Positions 1 through 13,402 are shown, counted from the stretch's first letter. The stretch: 64,000 nt of DNA from Ustilaginoidea virens (GCF_000687475.1 NC_057321.1:992001-1056000); one strand, 5' to 3'. Numbers and translations are program-made. The notes: a model not told the origin generated them from the letters alone.

Positions 1-763
1 AGATCAATAGAAATAATAATCTCGCCGACGCAATAACTAAAGGAACGCCTAATAAAGCCCTTAAGACCTTCATCGACCAAAATCAGGCTGTTATACGTAT
101 AGAAGGGTGGGTAAAGAGGCCGGTTAATGTCTGACTGCGTTTGGAAGGTATTGGTGATATCATATGTGATAAGTAGGTGGATTTCCTTGTGTTATTTTTA
201 CTGCATTTGCTGCTTTTACTGCGTTTACTGCTGCCCCTTTTTGCCCCTTTATTTGGCTGCGATATTTAATATACCGGCTGTATGGTATGATGCCGGCCGC
301 GCGGCGCGACAGCATTATCCACGGCATAACCTGCCGAGACCGCGCCGCACTTTTCTTTCTATATGTGCGCCTTACATCCTAGCGATTCCGATATTTGCTT
401 CTATAAAAAGAGAAGCTGCCAGTGTCGGAATCGCTATCGCAAGGTGCCCAATTGGGCACATTGCGACGGATATGCCGCGCACACCCGATGCGCATAATAT
501 GGCCACTTTGCCCCCTTTTGCCCCTTTACCCCTGAGCCCGGTAGGGCACGCGGGCAGCCCGGCCCGACCGCGCCGAAGCACGTGACTACGGCACGCACAA
601 AAAGGCCACATCGTGTAATTACTCTTTTGCTTCCTTTCTTTCCTCTTAGTTAGTCAGTCATAATCAAAGAAGTAATCATACCTTTGATCGGTGACCTCAC
701 GGTACCTGATACCACGCGCGCAACCCTACGTACAACTGGGTACCCCTTGATGTGACACCAACA
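1..763 (+). mobile_element. 3' end of Copia element, family B copy 1
   Basis: This is the right end of a Ty1/copia retrotransposon whose 5' part lies outside the window. Positions 3-134 read as the last residues of RNase H, including the typical LADAITKGTPNKAL block before a stop. The same block occurs in the two reverse-strand family-B copies further right. A non-coding stretch (135-422) ends in a purine-rich tract just before the LTR. The end abuts the start of a family-A Copia coding region, so this element probably inserted there. The left target duplication cannot be checked. Confidence 0.85.
423..763 (+). repeat. 3' LTR of family-B Copia copy 1 (341 bp)
   Basis: It starts TGTCGGAATC and ends GACACCAACA, matching the TG...CA rule. 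It aligns along its length with the LTRs at 19248-19590 and 26306-26648. It contains an inverted CCCAATTGGGCA motif and a CACGTG box that recur in the other copies. Confidence 0.85.
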
Positions 764-3700
764 CTTATGATTCAACTTAAGGTACTTAATATCGCTAAAT
801 TTATCGAAGATCCTTCTATTGCCAGCAAATTTAACGACTCAGAGCAAGCACTTTTACTATTACTTATTAAGAATAGTTGCATAGAAGGACCAGCTGCCGC
901 TATCAACTAGTGCACTGACCTAGAGTCAGCCTTTACGTTACTTACCAAACAGTATTCTCACTCATTAGATATATAGCGGACCCACCTATACCCTGCCTTC
1001 TATTAACTAAATTTTATAGGCTATAAAGGTACCTTAGAATCTTTCAACGCCTCCTTTAATAGCTACCTATCTAGGCTGTAAATTTTAGGCTCCCATATAC
1101 AACCTTTCGACTAAATCAGCCAGTATTTATATGCTATAGAAGGGGTCTTTTTTTAGTAGGCAGAATGGTACCGCATAATGATGAGAATCGCTTATACTTA
1201 GGGAAATATATTAAATATTAACCTGCAATTTTATATAGTTAATTTACTGGAAGAATAACGCATTAAAGGGTTATTAGTAGTAAGGGCTACCACCCACCTC
1301 GTAAAGGTTAAAGGTGCCGCTACTAATAATAGTAGCAAGCCAGCTAGTAATAACACTAGCAAGGGTGGTAAAAATACTACCACTAACGCTAATAAAAAGA
1401 AATAAGGGTCTTTTACCCAATAAGGGTCTTCTTTAGCTATATAAGGCAAGCCGGAAAATAAGAAGAAGAAAGAAAAGAAAGATTCAGCTAATAAAGTAGA
1501 TACCCTATAAAAGACTAATGAAAAGGAAAAAACTATTGATTCCTTCGTACTAGGGAATTATAATACTCTAAGTCTTATACTTAATGAGATAGCCTATTCT
1601 TCCTTTTAGGACCGCGAATATATGCAATTTCTAACTACCAGCTATAGTGTATAATCCGGTGGGAAAACGCTAATAGATTCTTTGCTCTACGATACTAGTT
1701 CTACGGTATATATTATCAACGATAAAAAGTATTTCACCTACTTCTAACACTATACCGGAAATAGACTAGTTATTAGCATAGGTAGTAGCCTAATTAAGCC
1801 CAGTGGGTGGGGCATAACGCGTTTTACCGTGCTATAGGGCACTAACCCACCTTAGTGGGGCACCTTAGAGCTAACTAACGCCCTTTTTATACCAGCTTTT
1901 AATATTAATATCTTTAGCGGCGTTAAATACTATCTGAATCGTGGCAGTATTTAGGGCCAAAGCCTTGTTAATAGCAATAATAAGTGCATTAGGCTTCTTA
2001 ACTTTAAGAAGTATAGCTTCTTTTTATAATAAAAAGGAGTAGATTCGCCGTTTTTACACCATACTAGCTAAAATCACCCGGCTATATATAATATCTCGGT
2101 CGAAATACCTGCCCTAGCTAACCTAAAAGAATATGAGGAATATCCCCTATTAGAGGATTTACCTACCCTACTAGCTGACTCGGACTATCTATTAGCTAAT
2201 TCTCAAGCTAATCCACCAGCTAATTCGCAAGCTACCCCACTAGTTAGTCCTAGTTTTTCGGTAGTACCAATAGAGGCTACTATTCCTAATATAGCTTAAC
2301 CACCATAGAGGGCTCCAGTCGCCCTCAACCTAGCCCTAGTCATAATACTAGCTGCTGATACAGAATATCAAAAGCTGCTATTACTAGCCGGACTTTAGCA
2401 TATCCGGCTTAGGCACATCGGAATCCAACTTTTAAAGAAAACCTATGCATCAACTATAGGGTTACCTAATCTTAATAAGGTAAAGGATTCTAATTTTAAC
2501 TGTATCGCCTGTAAAAGGGCAAAGTCAGTTCGGCGTTTTACATTAGGGGCTATACCAGACCCTATGCATTATTTAGATATTATAGAGGGCGATATCTTCC
2601 AAATTAACCCTCTATTATATAATAAACGCCCTATTTGCCTTATCTTAATTGACCGGAAATCACGCTTCCATTAGGTATATTTACTACCCAATAAGGAAGG
2701 ACCCACGGTATTCCTAGTATTACAGGGGTTCTTCTAAAGTCTTAGGAATCGCTATAGCAAATCAGCTATTAAATTCTACTATAATGGTGGTAAGGAAATT
2801 AATAATATCATTATAGCCTGGCTAGCTCTTAAAGGTATAGATTTCTTAACCTTTTCCTTTTATATTTATAAGCAAAATAGGTTAGCAGAACGCTTTATAT
2901 AGGTTATCGTTGACCGACTTAGAGCTACTATGCTTTGGTCTCGGTTACCTTCTTACTTTTAGTCTGCAGTGATTCTTAGTATTACTACCTTAGTAAATCT
3001 AATAGTAGTTATAAACCTCTCTTTGTTACCTTTCGAGGAACTAAAGAAGGACTTTCTAGAAATTACGCACTACTACCTACCCGACTTTATTAGCTTTAGG
3101 GCTATTAGTGCGGCTGTAGAGGTACTAATCCCTCCAGAAAAACGGGTCATTAGCTATAAGCTAGCCCCCCAGACCGAGTCAGGTAGGTTACTAACTACGC
3201 TAGGTAATAGCACCTACCTCGTCTACATCCTATATCGCCGGGTCATCACCAAGACCTCTTTTATTACTTTTACCTACTAAAATGAAGGTATAGGCTTTAT
3301 TTTAAGTGGCCTAAAGGGCACTTTTGATTTCCAACCGCCTTCTAATTTAGAGGGGGTAAATATTAACTAAATTGCTCTGGAAGAGCCTATTTAGAAGTCG
3401 CCTCGCCTAAATATGCCTATTTCAGGCGTAGCCGAGGGCATAGGCCTACTATAGGCCACGGATCCAATACAGCCTACAGGCCCACCACAACTAATGGGCC
3501 TAATACAGCATACGGATCCACAATAGGCCATAGGCCTACCACAACCAGTAGGCCTACTATAACCAATAGGCCTATTACAGCACTCTGCAATATTTCCTAG
3601 CAATTCGCCGTTTTTCGATTCTAAATCGCTTTAGCCTAATTTAGCTTTTCAGCTTGGGTAAGATGGTCCTTTTTTACCAGCTAAAGAAAATGCAGCCTTT

Positions 3701-6700
3701 TCCTATATAAAAAGGCTGCAAATGCTAAGAAATACAGAAAGTTCTCGTCACTAGGAATCTCAATCTTAGAGATTTTCCGAATCCGTTATAAAAGTAGGTA
3801 TGACCCATATAAGTGAAAATTCTAACTTGCCCTACACAACAAATTTTCAATAGTCCGAATCTTAAAGCCCTATACACACTGATTTTCTGCAATTTTCCGA
3901 TATAATAGATTCTGCCTTTTCGCCCGGCTTCCTAGTAAATGCAGCATTTCGCTATAGTAAAACGCTGCCTATACTAGAATATCTAAAATTCGAGAGTCTA
4001 GATATCGTATTAAATGAGAGATCGTGGGAGAGAATGTTTCGAGTATTAGAAAATAGGCCTATTACGGCCACTAGGGGTAGAAGAAGAACGCACATACGGA
4101 TATGAGACGTGTAAGGTATCCTAAATTACGGATACTATAGGTCACTTTCTGGCCTATAAGCGGACCAATAGGGCTTTTTCCCACCTATACAGCCGGAAAA
4201 CAACGGCATTTTCGCTTTCCCACCTACCTAGCCGAAAAACGACTAGATTTTCGGATACCTAGGCAGCCCCCTAGAGGCTTCCATATAGGATTTCCCCCCT
4301 TCCTATGCCTTTTACCAATAAATGCACGATATCTACTGTAAGGTAAAGGCTGCAAAACGGGCCCCAGAAGGTGTGCCTAATAGCTGGAAGGAAGTCTTAT
4401 ATAACCTACAAAAAGATAGCTAGGTAAAAGCCTTATTTTCGGAATTTAAGCAATTAATCGATTTAAATGTCTTCTAATTTATTCCTAAGACTAGTATTCC
4501 TACTAGTAGGAAAATATTATATAACCGGCCTGTTTTTCGCGTTAAGAAAGATGCGAATAATAACCCGGTTAAATATAAGGCACGATTAGTTGTCAAAGGC
4601 TTTATGTAGGTATCTAGGCAAGACTTTACGGAGACCTATGCCTCTACTTCGATCCTACCAATATAGAGGATTATCCTTGCTCTTGCTGCTATAAATAACT
4701 AGGAAATAGAGTAAATCGACTTTATTAGTGCCTTTCTAAATAGTGAACTACTAGAGACGATTTATATGGAGATTCCAGCTGGTTTTCTAGAATTTATAGA
4801 AAGCCTGCTCTCACCTAACCCAGCCTTATGGTCTGACCAGCAGCATTATCGACTTCTAGCCTTACTTACTAAGGTTAGATATGACCCCTCTGCATCATAG
4901 GTCATACTATTGAAGAAAGCCTTATATGGGCTAAAATAAGGCCCTCGCAAATAGTAGTTACGGTTAAAAGACCTTCTAATGCAAGAGGGTTTTAAGCCAT
5001 TACTTTCTGATACTGCTGTCTTCTATAATAAAGGAACGCATACCTTTATTGTGACTTATGTGGATGACTATTTGATTGTCGGACCGGATCTTAGCTATAT
5101 TGACTAGCTTAAGACTAAGTTCTATAAGGTTTATGCTATAGAAGACCGAGGACCTGCCTCCTTCTTTTTTAGAGTATAGATTATTAGGGATAGAGAAAAA
5201 GGCCTATTATAGCTGCACTAATCGCAATTTATTGCGGAAGTCCTTAAGAAATTCAACCTAAAGGATATACAACTGCATCTAATCCTACTATAGCCTGGTA
5301 TACTTACTGAGTCTGAGGCTGGTAATATGCCGCTAGATACTAGTAATCAATACTTATTCCAGCAGCTAGTAGGAACAGCGATATAGTTGATGATAATATT
5401 AAGACCTGACCTTGCCTTTCTAATGCAATACCTATCACGATATATACAATAGGCTTCCACTATACAGCTTAATGCTACTAAGGGCACTTTCCGCTATTTA
5501 GCTGGTACGGCAAATACAGCTATTTATTACCGAGCCGCTAAAGCTACCGTAGTATTAACTGCATTTTCTAATAGCGATTTTGCTAGATGCCGGCTGACTT
5601 CGAAGTCTACTAGTGGTTATCTTACTACCTTGAATGGTGGGCCTATTAGCTAGAGGTTAAAACGGTCTTCGACTATGGTTTTATTAATACTTGAAGCCGA
5701 GTCTAATGCAATGCTTGAGGCGCTTCGCAAAGTAGAGTGGATATCTAATTTATTTAAAGAAATCCAGGTCGATATTCAATATCCGATACCACTATATTGC
5801 GATAACTAAGGGTCTATTTCAAACGCAAATGACCCAAATTAGTATGCCCGCACTAAGCATACCTTGCTTAAATTCCGGTATATACGTGAGAAGGCCTACA
5901 GTAGCCTGGTAAAAATATCTTATTTACCCACGACAGATATGCCTGCGGATAGACTCACCAAACCATTTCCAAGCCCGAAATTCCCTATATTTCGGCAGCT
6001 ATTAGGGCTGTAATCCCTATAGCATTATCATCTTTTCTGATTTTTTACAGGGTTTCTTTCTTTTATTCTAACGCTAGGATTAGCCATGTTGCTAATCAGA
6101 GGGGGTGTTGAAATCAGCGCCTTTTTAGCTGTATTTTGGTATTGGCCTCGCTACCGTACGACGTCTCTACGTTGAGATATCGCGGTGGCTATACCAGGCG
6201 CTACGGTGGGGCACAGCGCCCCATAACGCCGATTACAGTGGGCCACAGCGCCGGTCACGGCACCGGTACAGCGACCCACAATCCGGCCACAGCGGCCGGT
6301 CATAGTGGGCCATAGGGCCCACAATAGGCGGCGCATTTCTACGGGATTACCAAATAGACAAACCTTGCTAATACCAGCACTTTCGGCCTTCTACATACAG
6401 TCACCCGCTACACCGGTCATTTACGGCAGACCGATATAGGGCTTCCGGCCCGTACGGCAGGCTGTTATAGGGCATCCGGCACACCGCTATAAGCCATTGG
6501 GCTTGGTTGGGTATGCATTGGGTAGGATATTGGGCACAGACTGGGTACGGTTGGGCAGACCGACTTTTCGTCGGGTTTTTCGCTATTTTTGCGGTTTTTC
6601 ATTATTTTCAACCACTTTTTCAAGATGGTAGAAATATGCCCAAAATTCCCTCTTTCTAGCTAGAATAGTTACCAATAATTAGAATCAGATTTCCCTGACA

Positions 6701-6832
6701 TCTTTGCTCTGGTCAACCCCGTATATGCGTTTTTAATCTTTAACCAGCTTGTTTTATTCTGCAACGCCTTGTACGCCACTGTCGGTACTTAGTATACTTT
6801 CCAATAGTGTTCTGAGTCACCATTTTGCAACA
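764..6832 (+). mobile_element. RIP-degraded Copia element, family A
   Basis: This is a Ty1/copia gag-pol relic. A gag-like start codon lies at 767. A GAG-pre-integrase/zinc motif region (HIRL..HIG, then C-x2-C) lies near 2395-2530. Reverse transcriptase with the catalytic YVDDY lies at 5057-5071. The RNase H terminus (LPTTDMPADRLTKPF) lies near 5925-5990. Dozens of in-frame TAG/TAA codons stand where CAG/CAA is expected, so nothing is translatable. The 3' LTR is present. The 5' LTR is absent because the family-B element occupies that side. A polypurine tract (AGAGGGGG) precedes the 3' LTR. Confidence 0.85.
6106..6832 (+). repeat. 3' LTR of family-A Copia (727 bp)
   Basis: It starts TGTTGAAATCAGCG and ends TTTTGCAACA. 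The solo LTR at 18513-19239 has the same length and nearly the same sequence, which fixes both ends. The interior has a GC-rich imperfect repeat around CGGCACCGG and GCGGCCGG (about 6190-6320). Confidence 0.9.
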
Positions 6833-7560
6833 GGATTTAATATTCTAATAGTTATATCGCCTCCGGATATAATACTGAGTTTAATAACCCCGAAAGGGCA
6901 GGCCGCCCTATTTTTAGCCACCCTTTATAAGGGATAGGAGGTAGCCTAGGCCGCTATTGCCTTTATATAGCAGAGGCAATAGGACGCAATTAACCGTTCG
7001 CGCTATTTAGCGGAATATTTTTAAATCGGGGATTAGGTATAGTTTACCTTATGCAATATTAAGATAAACTAGCCTTATAAGAAGCTCGACTAGGTCTTAG
7101 TAAAGTATATAATTATAGCTATACTATCCCTACTTAATATTCGACTTAATGTCCTATAGGGTATTTATTTAGTTTTCTATATTAATTTAGTCGAGCGAGC
7201 GGCTTCTAACCTACTATTAAATTAGGAAATAACCGATATATAATCCGGTCCTTTATTTATATTACCTTAGGATTCTAATCGGCTATATAAGGAATATAAA
7301 GTAGAAGAGATTTTAGCTATAAAGAATGCTTAAGGTCGGGGGCGGAATTATAATATATTTATTAAATAGAAAAGATACAACTTACCTATATAGGAACCCC
7401 TAAAGAACTTCTTAGAGATAGCAGTATAAGAGGTATTTAAGGCTAAATAGGGGGATATTCGGATATATAATAGACCTATACGGCCTTAGGATTGGATTTT
7501 AGACCTATAACCTTAATATCGTCTAATAATATAAAAAAAAAAATATACTAATACTTTTCC
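6833..7560 (+). pseudogene. Ty3/gypsy chromovirus fossil: integrase C-terminus and chromodomain
   Basis: Reading through stops in one frame, about 6990-7250 gives an integrase C-terminal region (NRSRYLAEYF..GD..W, then PYKKLD). A chromodomain follows at about 7265-7440 (KEYKVEEILAIKNA, then an aromatic-lysine strand and a W-to-stop before EPLKNFLE). Stops replace W and Q, as expected from RIP. Chromodomains of this type guide integration into heterochromatin. Upstream pol is missing, replaced by the family-A Copia LTR. Confidence 0.75.
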
Positions 7561-9671
7561 TTTTTAGTAAAATAATCCAGCAAGTTTTAGCGTTTATCTT
7601 TTATTTTTTAGTAACTCTAGCCCTATTCCTATATTCCTTAATTCCTGCTGTCTCTACTACTCTTACCTTTATCGGTATTCCCCTACCCCCCTATAGGATT
7701 CGGTAGGGGGGTATATAGGGGAAGGGGGGGGACTATAGGATAGTAGGGTAGGAATAGTAGCGGCGGCATCGGCGGTATAGTTAGCGGATACTAATTAGGC
7801 ATAGTATGGCTCGGGTACCTATAATAGGGCGTGATAGGTCTAGGGGGAAATACTTATAATACTAGGCCGGTAGTAATAGAACTGGCCTTAGCTTATAGTG
7901 CAGTCGTTAGTATAGGGGCTTAAGGTAAGGCTATACCGGTATATAGGGAGGATACTAACTAAGGGGAAGTAGGCGGAGCATAAGGCATAGGTATAGCAGG
8001 GGTAACCTAATATATAAAGCTGGTTATTGCCTCTACTATAATTTGCATATCTTATTATTGCTTTGCGAGTAGTTATATAATAGGCGCTATAGAGTTGCCG
8101 CTAGCCTATTAGGACCTAATAGTCGAAGTAGAGGGAATAATAATCGTTATAGGTATAGTGGGAGTCAACCTGCTAATATTGGCAGCTAGGGTATATGCAG
8201 AAAGGGCCGTTATAGTATACTTTTACGCTATAGCCTATAGTTTATCTTATTGATGATATAGCGTATTAAATTTAAGGCGAAGATAAGCCTTTCGGCCTAG
8301 GATATCTCCTACCTTTAGATGGGCGGCCTCTTTAATACTTTATTTCTTTTATACTATATAGATAATGCGCTTTATTACCTACTGTAGTTAAGGATTTATC
8401 GATATTATACGCTCGCACTAGATATATATCTTATATTTCTAATGGTATCGAATATATGCCTAGGAGCGACTAGACTATATACAGATAATATATTCTCTAG
8501 TATCTATAGTATACTATATGTAGGCGATATAGGTATATTTTACCTTTTTGATATTATTGGTATTTAATCCTTTAGAATCCCCCTAAATAAAAAACTCCCC
8601 TATAGTATATTTTTTTTATAACTACTAATATAATAATCTAGTAGTAGGCAAAAGCGGCATTTTCCTAATATACAAAGGTATCTAAGGCATAATTATAGAT
8701 AAGGAGGGAGCTAATAGTACTCCTAATAGGGTCTTAGGGGTAATAGCTATTAAAGAAGAAGTTTTTATTAGTATTACCCCTGCCGATAATAGGACTTTTA
8801 TATAAGAAGGGGCGGGAGGATATAAGGGGGACGATAGGGCCCCTATATTAAGCGATAGGGGCTCTACTAAACTCTTATCGTTATTAGAAATAATAATAAG
8901 CTTAGAACTAGAGAGGGAAATATATAACTATCCTAAGGAGGGTATAGACTATAGTGGCTATAATAGCGTTTTTAGCTAGAAACCTCCTCCGCGCTTAGCA
9001 CCTCTAGAGTCCTTAATAGATACTTAGGATAGAATTGATAGGGTTATAAGAGGGTCCTAGGCGATAGGTATATTCCTATTTATTAATCCTCTAGACGATA
9101 TAGCGATAAATCCGACGTAATAGTAAACGGGGGGACTTAAATACCTATTAGTATCGGACGATTTACTATACAGACCTAATACGAACGATTTAGGAACTTT
9201 TAATAGCGCCACTTTATTAGTAGGGATGATTCTCACGATAGTAATAATACCGTAGACTTACTATTAGGAATAATAGCCTTAGTAATAGTAGGCATAAGGA
9301 TAGAGAGAGGGAGAAAGAAGTATAAAAGAAAAGTAAATAAAAGAAGAAGCCTTAGTGTAGACAAATTCCTACCGATAGCTAGCGATAAAATTTTTTCTAC
9401 TTTATAATAGCTATAATACCATTCCTTCTAGCTAATAGCACTACGACTGGCTTCAATAAGATTCCATTATATCTGCCTAAAGTATACCGACTCTAGCCCC
9501 CGCTATATTTACATCGGTTATATATTGGTATATCTATACGCCCGATTGATATCCTATATATCTAATTGAAGCTATTTTCGAGGGCTATAAGAGGTTTTAA
9601 TTAGGGGGCGATATATAAAGGGGATGACTTTAGATAGTTTATTCTTCCGACTCTAAGGAGGAGGAGGGGGG
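7561..9671. other. AT-rich relic sequence with no recognisable gene
   Basis: No open frame of useful length survives on either strand and TA dinucleotides are very frequent, consistent with RIP of former transposon sequence. A G/C-rich inverted repeat (CTACCCCCCTA with GTAGGGGGGTA) sits at about 7684-7722. Purine-rich stretches near 8700-9360 may be decayed coding sequence of the element whose LTR candidate follows at 9672. I could not identify the family. Confidence 0.5.
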
Positions 9672-9917
9672 TATATTATAGGCTCGGGCTACGCCCGCGC
9701 TATAATATGGCTAGGACCCGGGCTGCGCCCGCGTCTAGCCTAAGAAGGGCAATAGATAGAGTCACGGGACTATACTAGGACTCCGATATGTATTATAATC
9801 GGGATATAAATAGACTAGATAGAAGGTTCCTACTTAGATCCTTTTCCTTCCTCTTTAGTCTATTTAATATATATTATTAACGCCTATTCGCAGCCGCCCT
9901 AGGGCCAGTCCTTCACA
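9672..9917 (+). repeat. Candidate LTR of a gypsy-like relic (246 bp)
   Basis: A polypurine tract (GGAGGAGGAGGGGGG) at about 9657-9671 is followed by a segment starting TATATTATAG (possibly a mutated TG start) and ending CAGTCCTTCACA. It has a TATAAATAG box near 9804. No second copy is in the window, so the call rests on structure alone. Confidence 0.4.
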
Positions 9918-10710
9918 ATAATAAGCTATTCGCAGTTTCGCCGTATAATTGCTTATATTTAGATATATATAGCTTAATTTTTAAGATAAGTATATGACTA
10001 TTAGTAGAATCAATTAGGTAACTATTATTTGCTAGGGGTGGCCTACTAGTGCCGTAGGGGCTGGCGCTAGAGAGAGTTAGTTTTCTAATAGTCGCCCGCT
10101 ATAAAGACGGGTAGCGCCTAACGGGTGGCCTTTTAGCGCCAGCTTATAAAGGCCGGTAGGACCGCCTAAGGTATTCCGCTTTCCCCCTTTAATATTCCCT
10201 AAGGCTGCTATTAGCGTATATATTCGTACGGCTTAAGCGCCCTAGGAGGAGGACTTAGCAGGCATTATCAGCTATTTTAGCATTAGCTGCTTATAGTTAG
10301 CCCCTACTGCTCTATATCTATAGCAAACCCGCCTAGCGGCTAATCGCTTATAGAACCTATCCGGCATATAGGAACGGGGCATAAGGCCCCCTACTGCAGC
10401 TAGGTATATCCTATATACTATAAAGCCGTAGCGACCGGTTTTAGGGATGTTTAGCGCCTATTATAACTCTATCTTAACCGAGATAGAAGCCTATAAGATC
10501 TTTTAAGAAGTCACCTATAGGCGCTATATAAGATATAGTATATCGGGAGCGGTATTCGCCTATAAGCTAGCGCTTATGCGCCTTATAGTATAGGGCTTGC
10601 TTGCCTCTGACCCTAAAGGCTATTTAGGCTAATCGCCCCTCCCTTATATACCTACCGACCCTATCGACGCTTTAGCCCCGCCCCTACTATATAATATGCG
10701 TTTTTTTTTT
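9918..10710. other. Unassigned AT-rich sequence next to the rDNA spacer
   Basis: I see no gene. Local GC islands (TAGCGCC and GGCGCTA motifs around 10060-10150) alternate with RIP-like TA-rich sequence. It could be further rDNA spacer or a decayed element. Confidence 0.35.
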
Positions 10711-11111
10711 TCTTAAAAATGCTTAATTTATATAGGAAAAAAAAAAGGTCTGCTCTTGCCTATATAAACGAAAAACCTATAAGTATAGATTTTAGGGAAA
10801 GTTCCTCGCGCGCCGCCCCGTACTATACTAGCGCCCGACGGCACACCCTACGAGCGCTGCAAGCATATACTAATGCACTAATGCACTAGGCACTACTAGC
10901 GCAGCGAGGAGAGGGATGACGCCGAGACGACAGGCCTACCCTGCACCAGCCGACCTACCCTATACCGCCGCAGCCAACCCAAGCCTACCCTATACCGGCT
11001 GACCTACCCTATACCACCCCGCCCCCTACTATTTCGTACCTAAGTCGGTTTTAATATGGAAGATATTAGGTTATTCAACTTTTATAATACCTTATCTATA
11101 GAGGATAGAGA

Positions 11112-11400
11112 GCCTACCCTATACCTTTATTCTTACGTGATACTGCTATGGCATAAAGGACTTATAAAAACTAATACACGGGCTGGAATAAGATAAGCCC
11201 AAGGTGTCGGGATAATAAAATATCCAGTATCCGGGCCTACCCTGGACCTTTATTCTCACGTGACACTGCCATGGCATAAAGGACTTATAATAACCAATAT
11301 ACGGGCCGGAATAAGATAAGCCCGAGGTACCGGGATAATACATTATCCGCTATCCGGGCCTACCCTGGACCTTTATTCTCACGTGATCTCTAGATAATAG
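11112..11400. repeat. 123-bp tandem repeat in the rDNA spacer
   Basis: Units begin at 11112, 11235 and 11358 with GCCTACCCT; the third is partial. Each carries TTTATTCTCACGTGA near its start and GGAATAAGATAAGCCC near its end. Confidence 0.85.
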
Positions 11401-11416
11401 AACATCCTTCTATAAT

Positions 11417-11690
11417 CCCACGTGACTTGCCCGATGTCACGTGACCTCTAGATAGCAGAATATCGGAGCTACCCTATATCTTCCTTTTGTAATCCCACGT
11501 GACTTGCCCGATATCACGTGACCTCTAGATAGCAGAACATCGGAGCTACCCTACATCTTCCTTTTGTAATCCCACGTGACTTGCCCGATGTCACGTGACC
11601 TCTAGATAGTAGAACATCGGAGCTACCCTATATTTTCCTTCTGTGATCCCACGTGACTTGCCCGATGTCATGTGACCTGTAGCGCGCTAA
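11417..11690. repeat. 77-bp tandem repeat with paired CACGTGAC boxes
   Basis: Four copies start at 11417, 11494, 11571 and 11648, exactly 77 bp apart. Each has CCCACGTGACTTGCCCGAT followed by a second CACGTGAC; the last copy has a mutated second box. CACGTG is a bHLH-type (E-box) site and could bind a spacer-binding factor. Confidence 0.9.
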
Positions 11691-12284
11691 CCCCTCCCGA
11701 CAGCGTCCGCCCTAGCCGCTAGGTCGGCAGCTCCCTCCCCGTAAGGGCCTCTTACCGCTAACTTTGCCCCTTTCCCCCTATAAATCCATTACCTTTACCG
11801 CGCCTCCTAATAGCATTTCTCGTTTTACCTACCTGGAACTAGCGCCCAGACCCCCTCCCCCCCGCGGCGACCGCTGACCCGTCCCTGCCTGCCAGCGAGG
11901 TCCCCCGCTCGCAGGCCCTCCGACCTTGTCGACGTCGCGGCCCCGCTATTAATACCCACCCGGCCTACTTTTCTCGTCCCGAAAGCGTCGATTTGTATGG
12001 CGAAAAATAAAAGGTGCGCTCCCGCCCATATAAACCAAACACCTACGTGCCCCGATCCGCTCACCTTTGCGGAGGGGGGAATAAGAAGAAAAAAGAGACG
12101 GAAGTAAAGTAAAAACCAAGTCAGCCGGCTTACCCTGTACTGTCTTGGCCCTCGCGGACGTAGAGGCAATCTCGTCGTCCTCGTACTCGTCGTCGCCCGT
12201 CTAGGCGGGCGAGCTCTCCCTCTCCTGCACAGTCCCCCCCTACGACACGCTAGGGCCTTGCCGCAGCGAGGGGCCCAGCGGTAT

Positions 12285-13284
12285 CGTCGGGGAAATCGAG
12301 GCGAAGTGACGGCTGACCCTTAGTAGATCGTAACAATAAGGCTACTCTATTGCTTATAGGACTGTTTCGCATAGCTAAGTCGTCTGCAAAGGATTTGACC
12401 CCGCTCGTATTGAAATTATAATACGCGAAACACCGCGGCGCGCTTCCTGCGCCGCGGATAGATCGCCTGCTAAGACGCTAAGCCGGAGCCTATTCTTGTC
12501 TATCTGTATGTGCGGGCGGTATCGCCGCGTTCTGGCATGGATTCTGACTTAGAGGCGTTCAGCCATTATCCAGCAGATGGTAGCTTTGCGGCATTGCCCG
12601 GTCGGATAGCCGCAAAAACTAATTATCTGAATCAGTGGTTCCTCTCGTACTAAGCTGAATTACTATTGCGGCGAGGTCATTAGTAGGGTAAAACTAACCT
12701 GTCTTACGATGGTCTAAACCCAGCTTACATTCCCTATTAGTGGGTGAATAATCTAATGCTTACCGAATTCTGCTTCGGTATGATAGGAAGAGCCGATATC
12801 GAAGGATCAAAAAGCGACGTCGCTATGAACGCTTGACCGCTACAAGCCAGTTATCCCTATGGTAACTTTTCTGGCACCTTTAGCCTTAAATGTCGAGGGA
12901 CTAAAGGATCGATAGGCCACACTTTCATGGTTTGTATTTATACTGAAAATTAAAATTAAGGGGACTTTTACCCTTTTGTTCTACTGGAGATTTCTGTTCT
13001 CTATGAGCCCCCCTTAGGACACCTGCGTTATGGTTTAACAGATGTGCCGCCCTAGCTAAACTCCCTACCTGATAATGTCTTCAACCCGGGTCGGCCCGCG
13101 AAGGACCTTAATACCAGAAGTTGGACGAAAATCCAGCCCCGCTTCATTGAATAAGTAAAAAAACAATAGGAGTAGTGGTATTTCACCGGCGCTGAAGCTC
13201 CTACCTATTCTACACCTCCTATGTCTTTTCATAATGTCAAACTAGAGTCAAGCTCAATAGGGTCTTCTTTCCCCGCTGATTCTG

Positions 13285-13331
<47 letters not shown>

Positions 13332-13356
13332 TAGTGGGAATCTCGTTAATCCATTT

Positions 13357-13402
<46 letters not shown>

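Larger units (their letters stand above)
10711..12284 (-). other. Degenerate rDNA intergenic spacer
   Basis: This segment lies directly beyond the 3' end of the reverse-strand 28S, where the intergenic spacer belongs. It contains two sets of tandem subrepeats, as spacers usually do. It also contains a promoter-like motif seen three times in the window: an A-rich run, GGTCTGCTC or GGTGCGCTC, then CATATAAAC or TATATAAAC, at about 10715-10800, about 11990-12050 and 26650-26740. Assignment as spacer is inference from position and structure. Confidence 0.6.

Noticed and set aside
11417..11690. CRISPR-like regular repeat
   Set aside because: The 77-bp units are contiguous tandem repeats with no unique spacers, in a eukaryotic rDNA spacer.
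11825..12169. 114-codon minus-strand open frame
   Set aside because: Lies in the rDNA spacer, is low-complexity Arg/Gly-rich, and shows no protein family.
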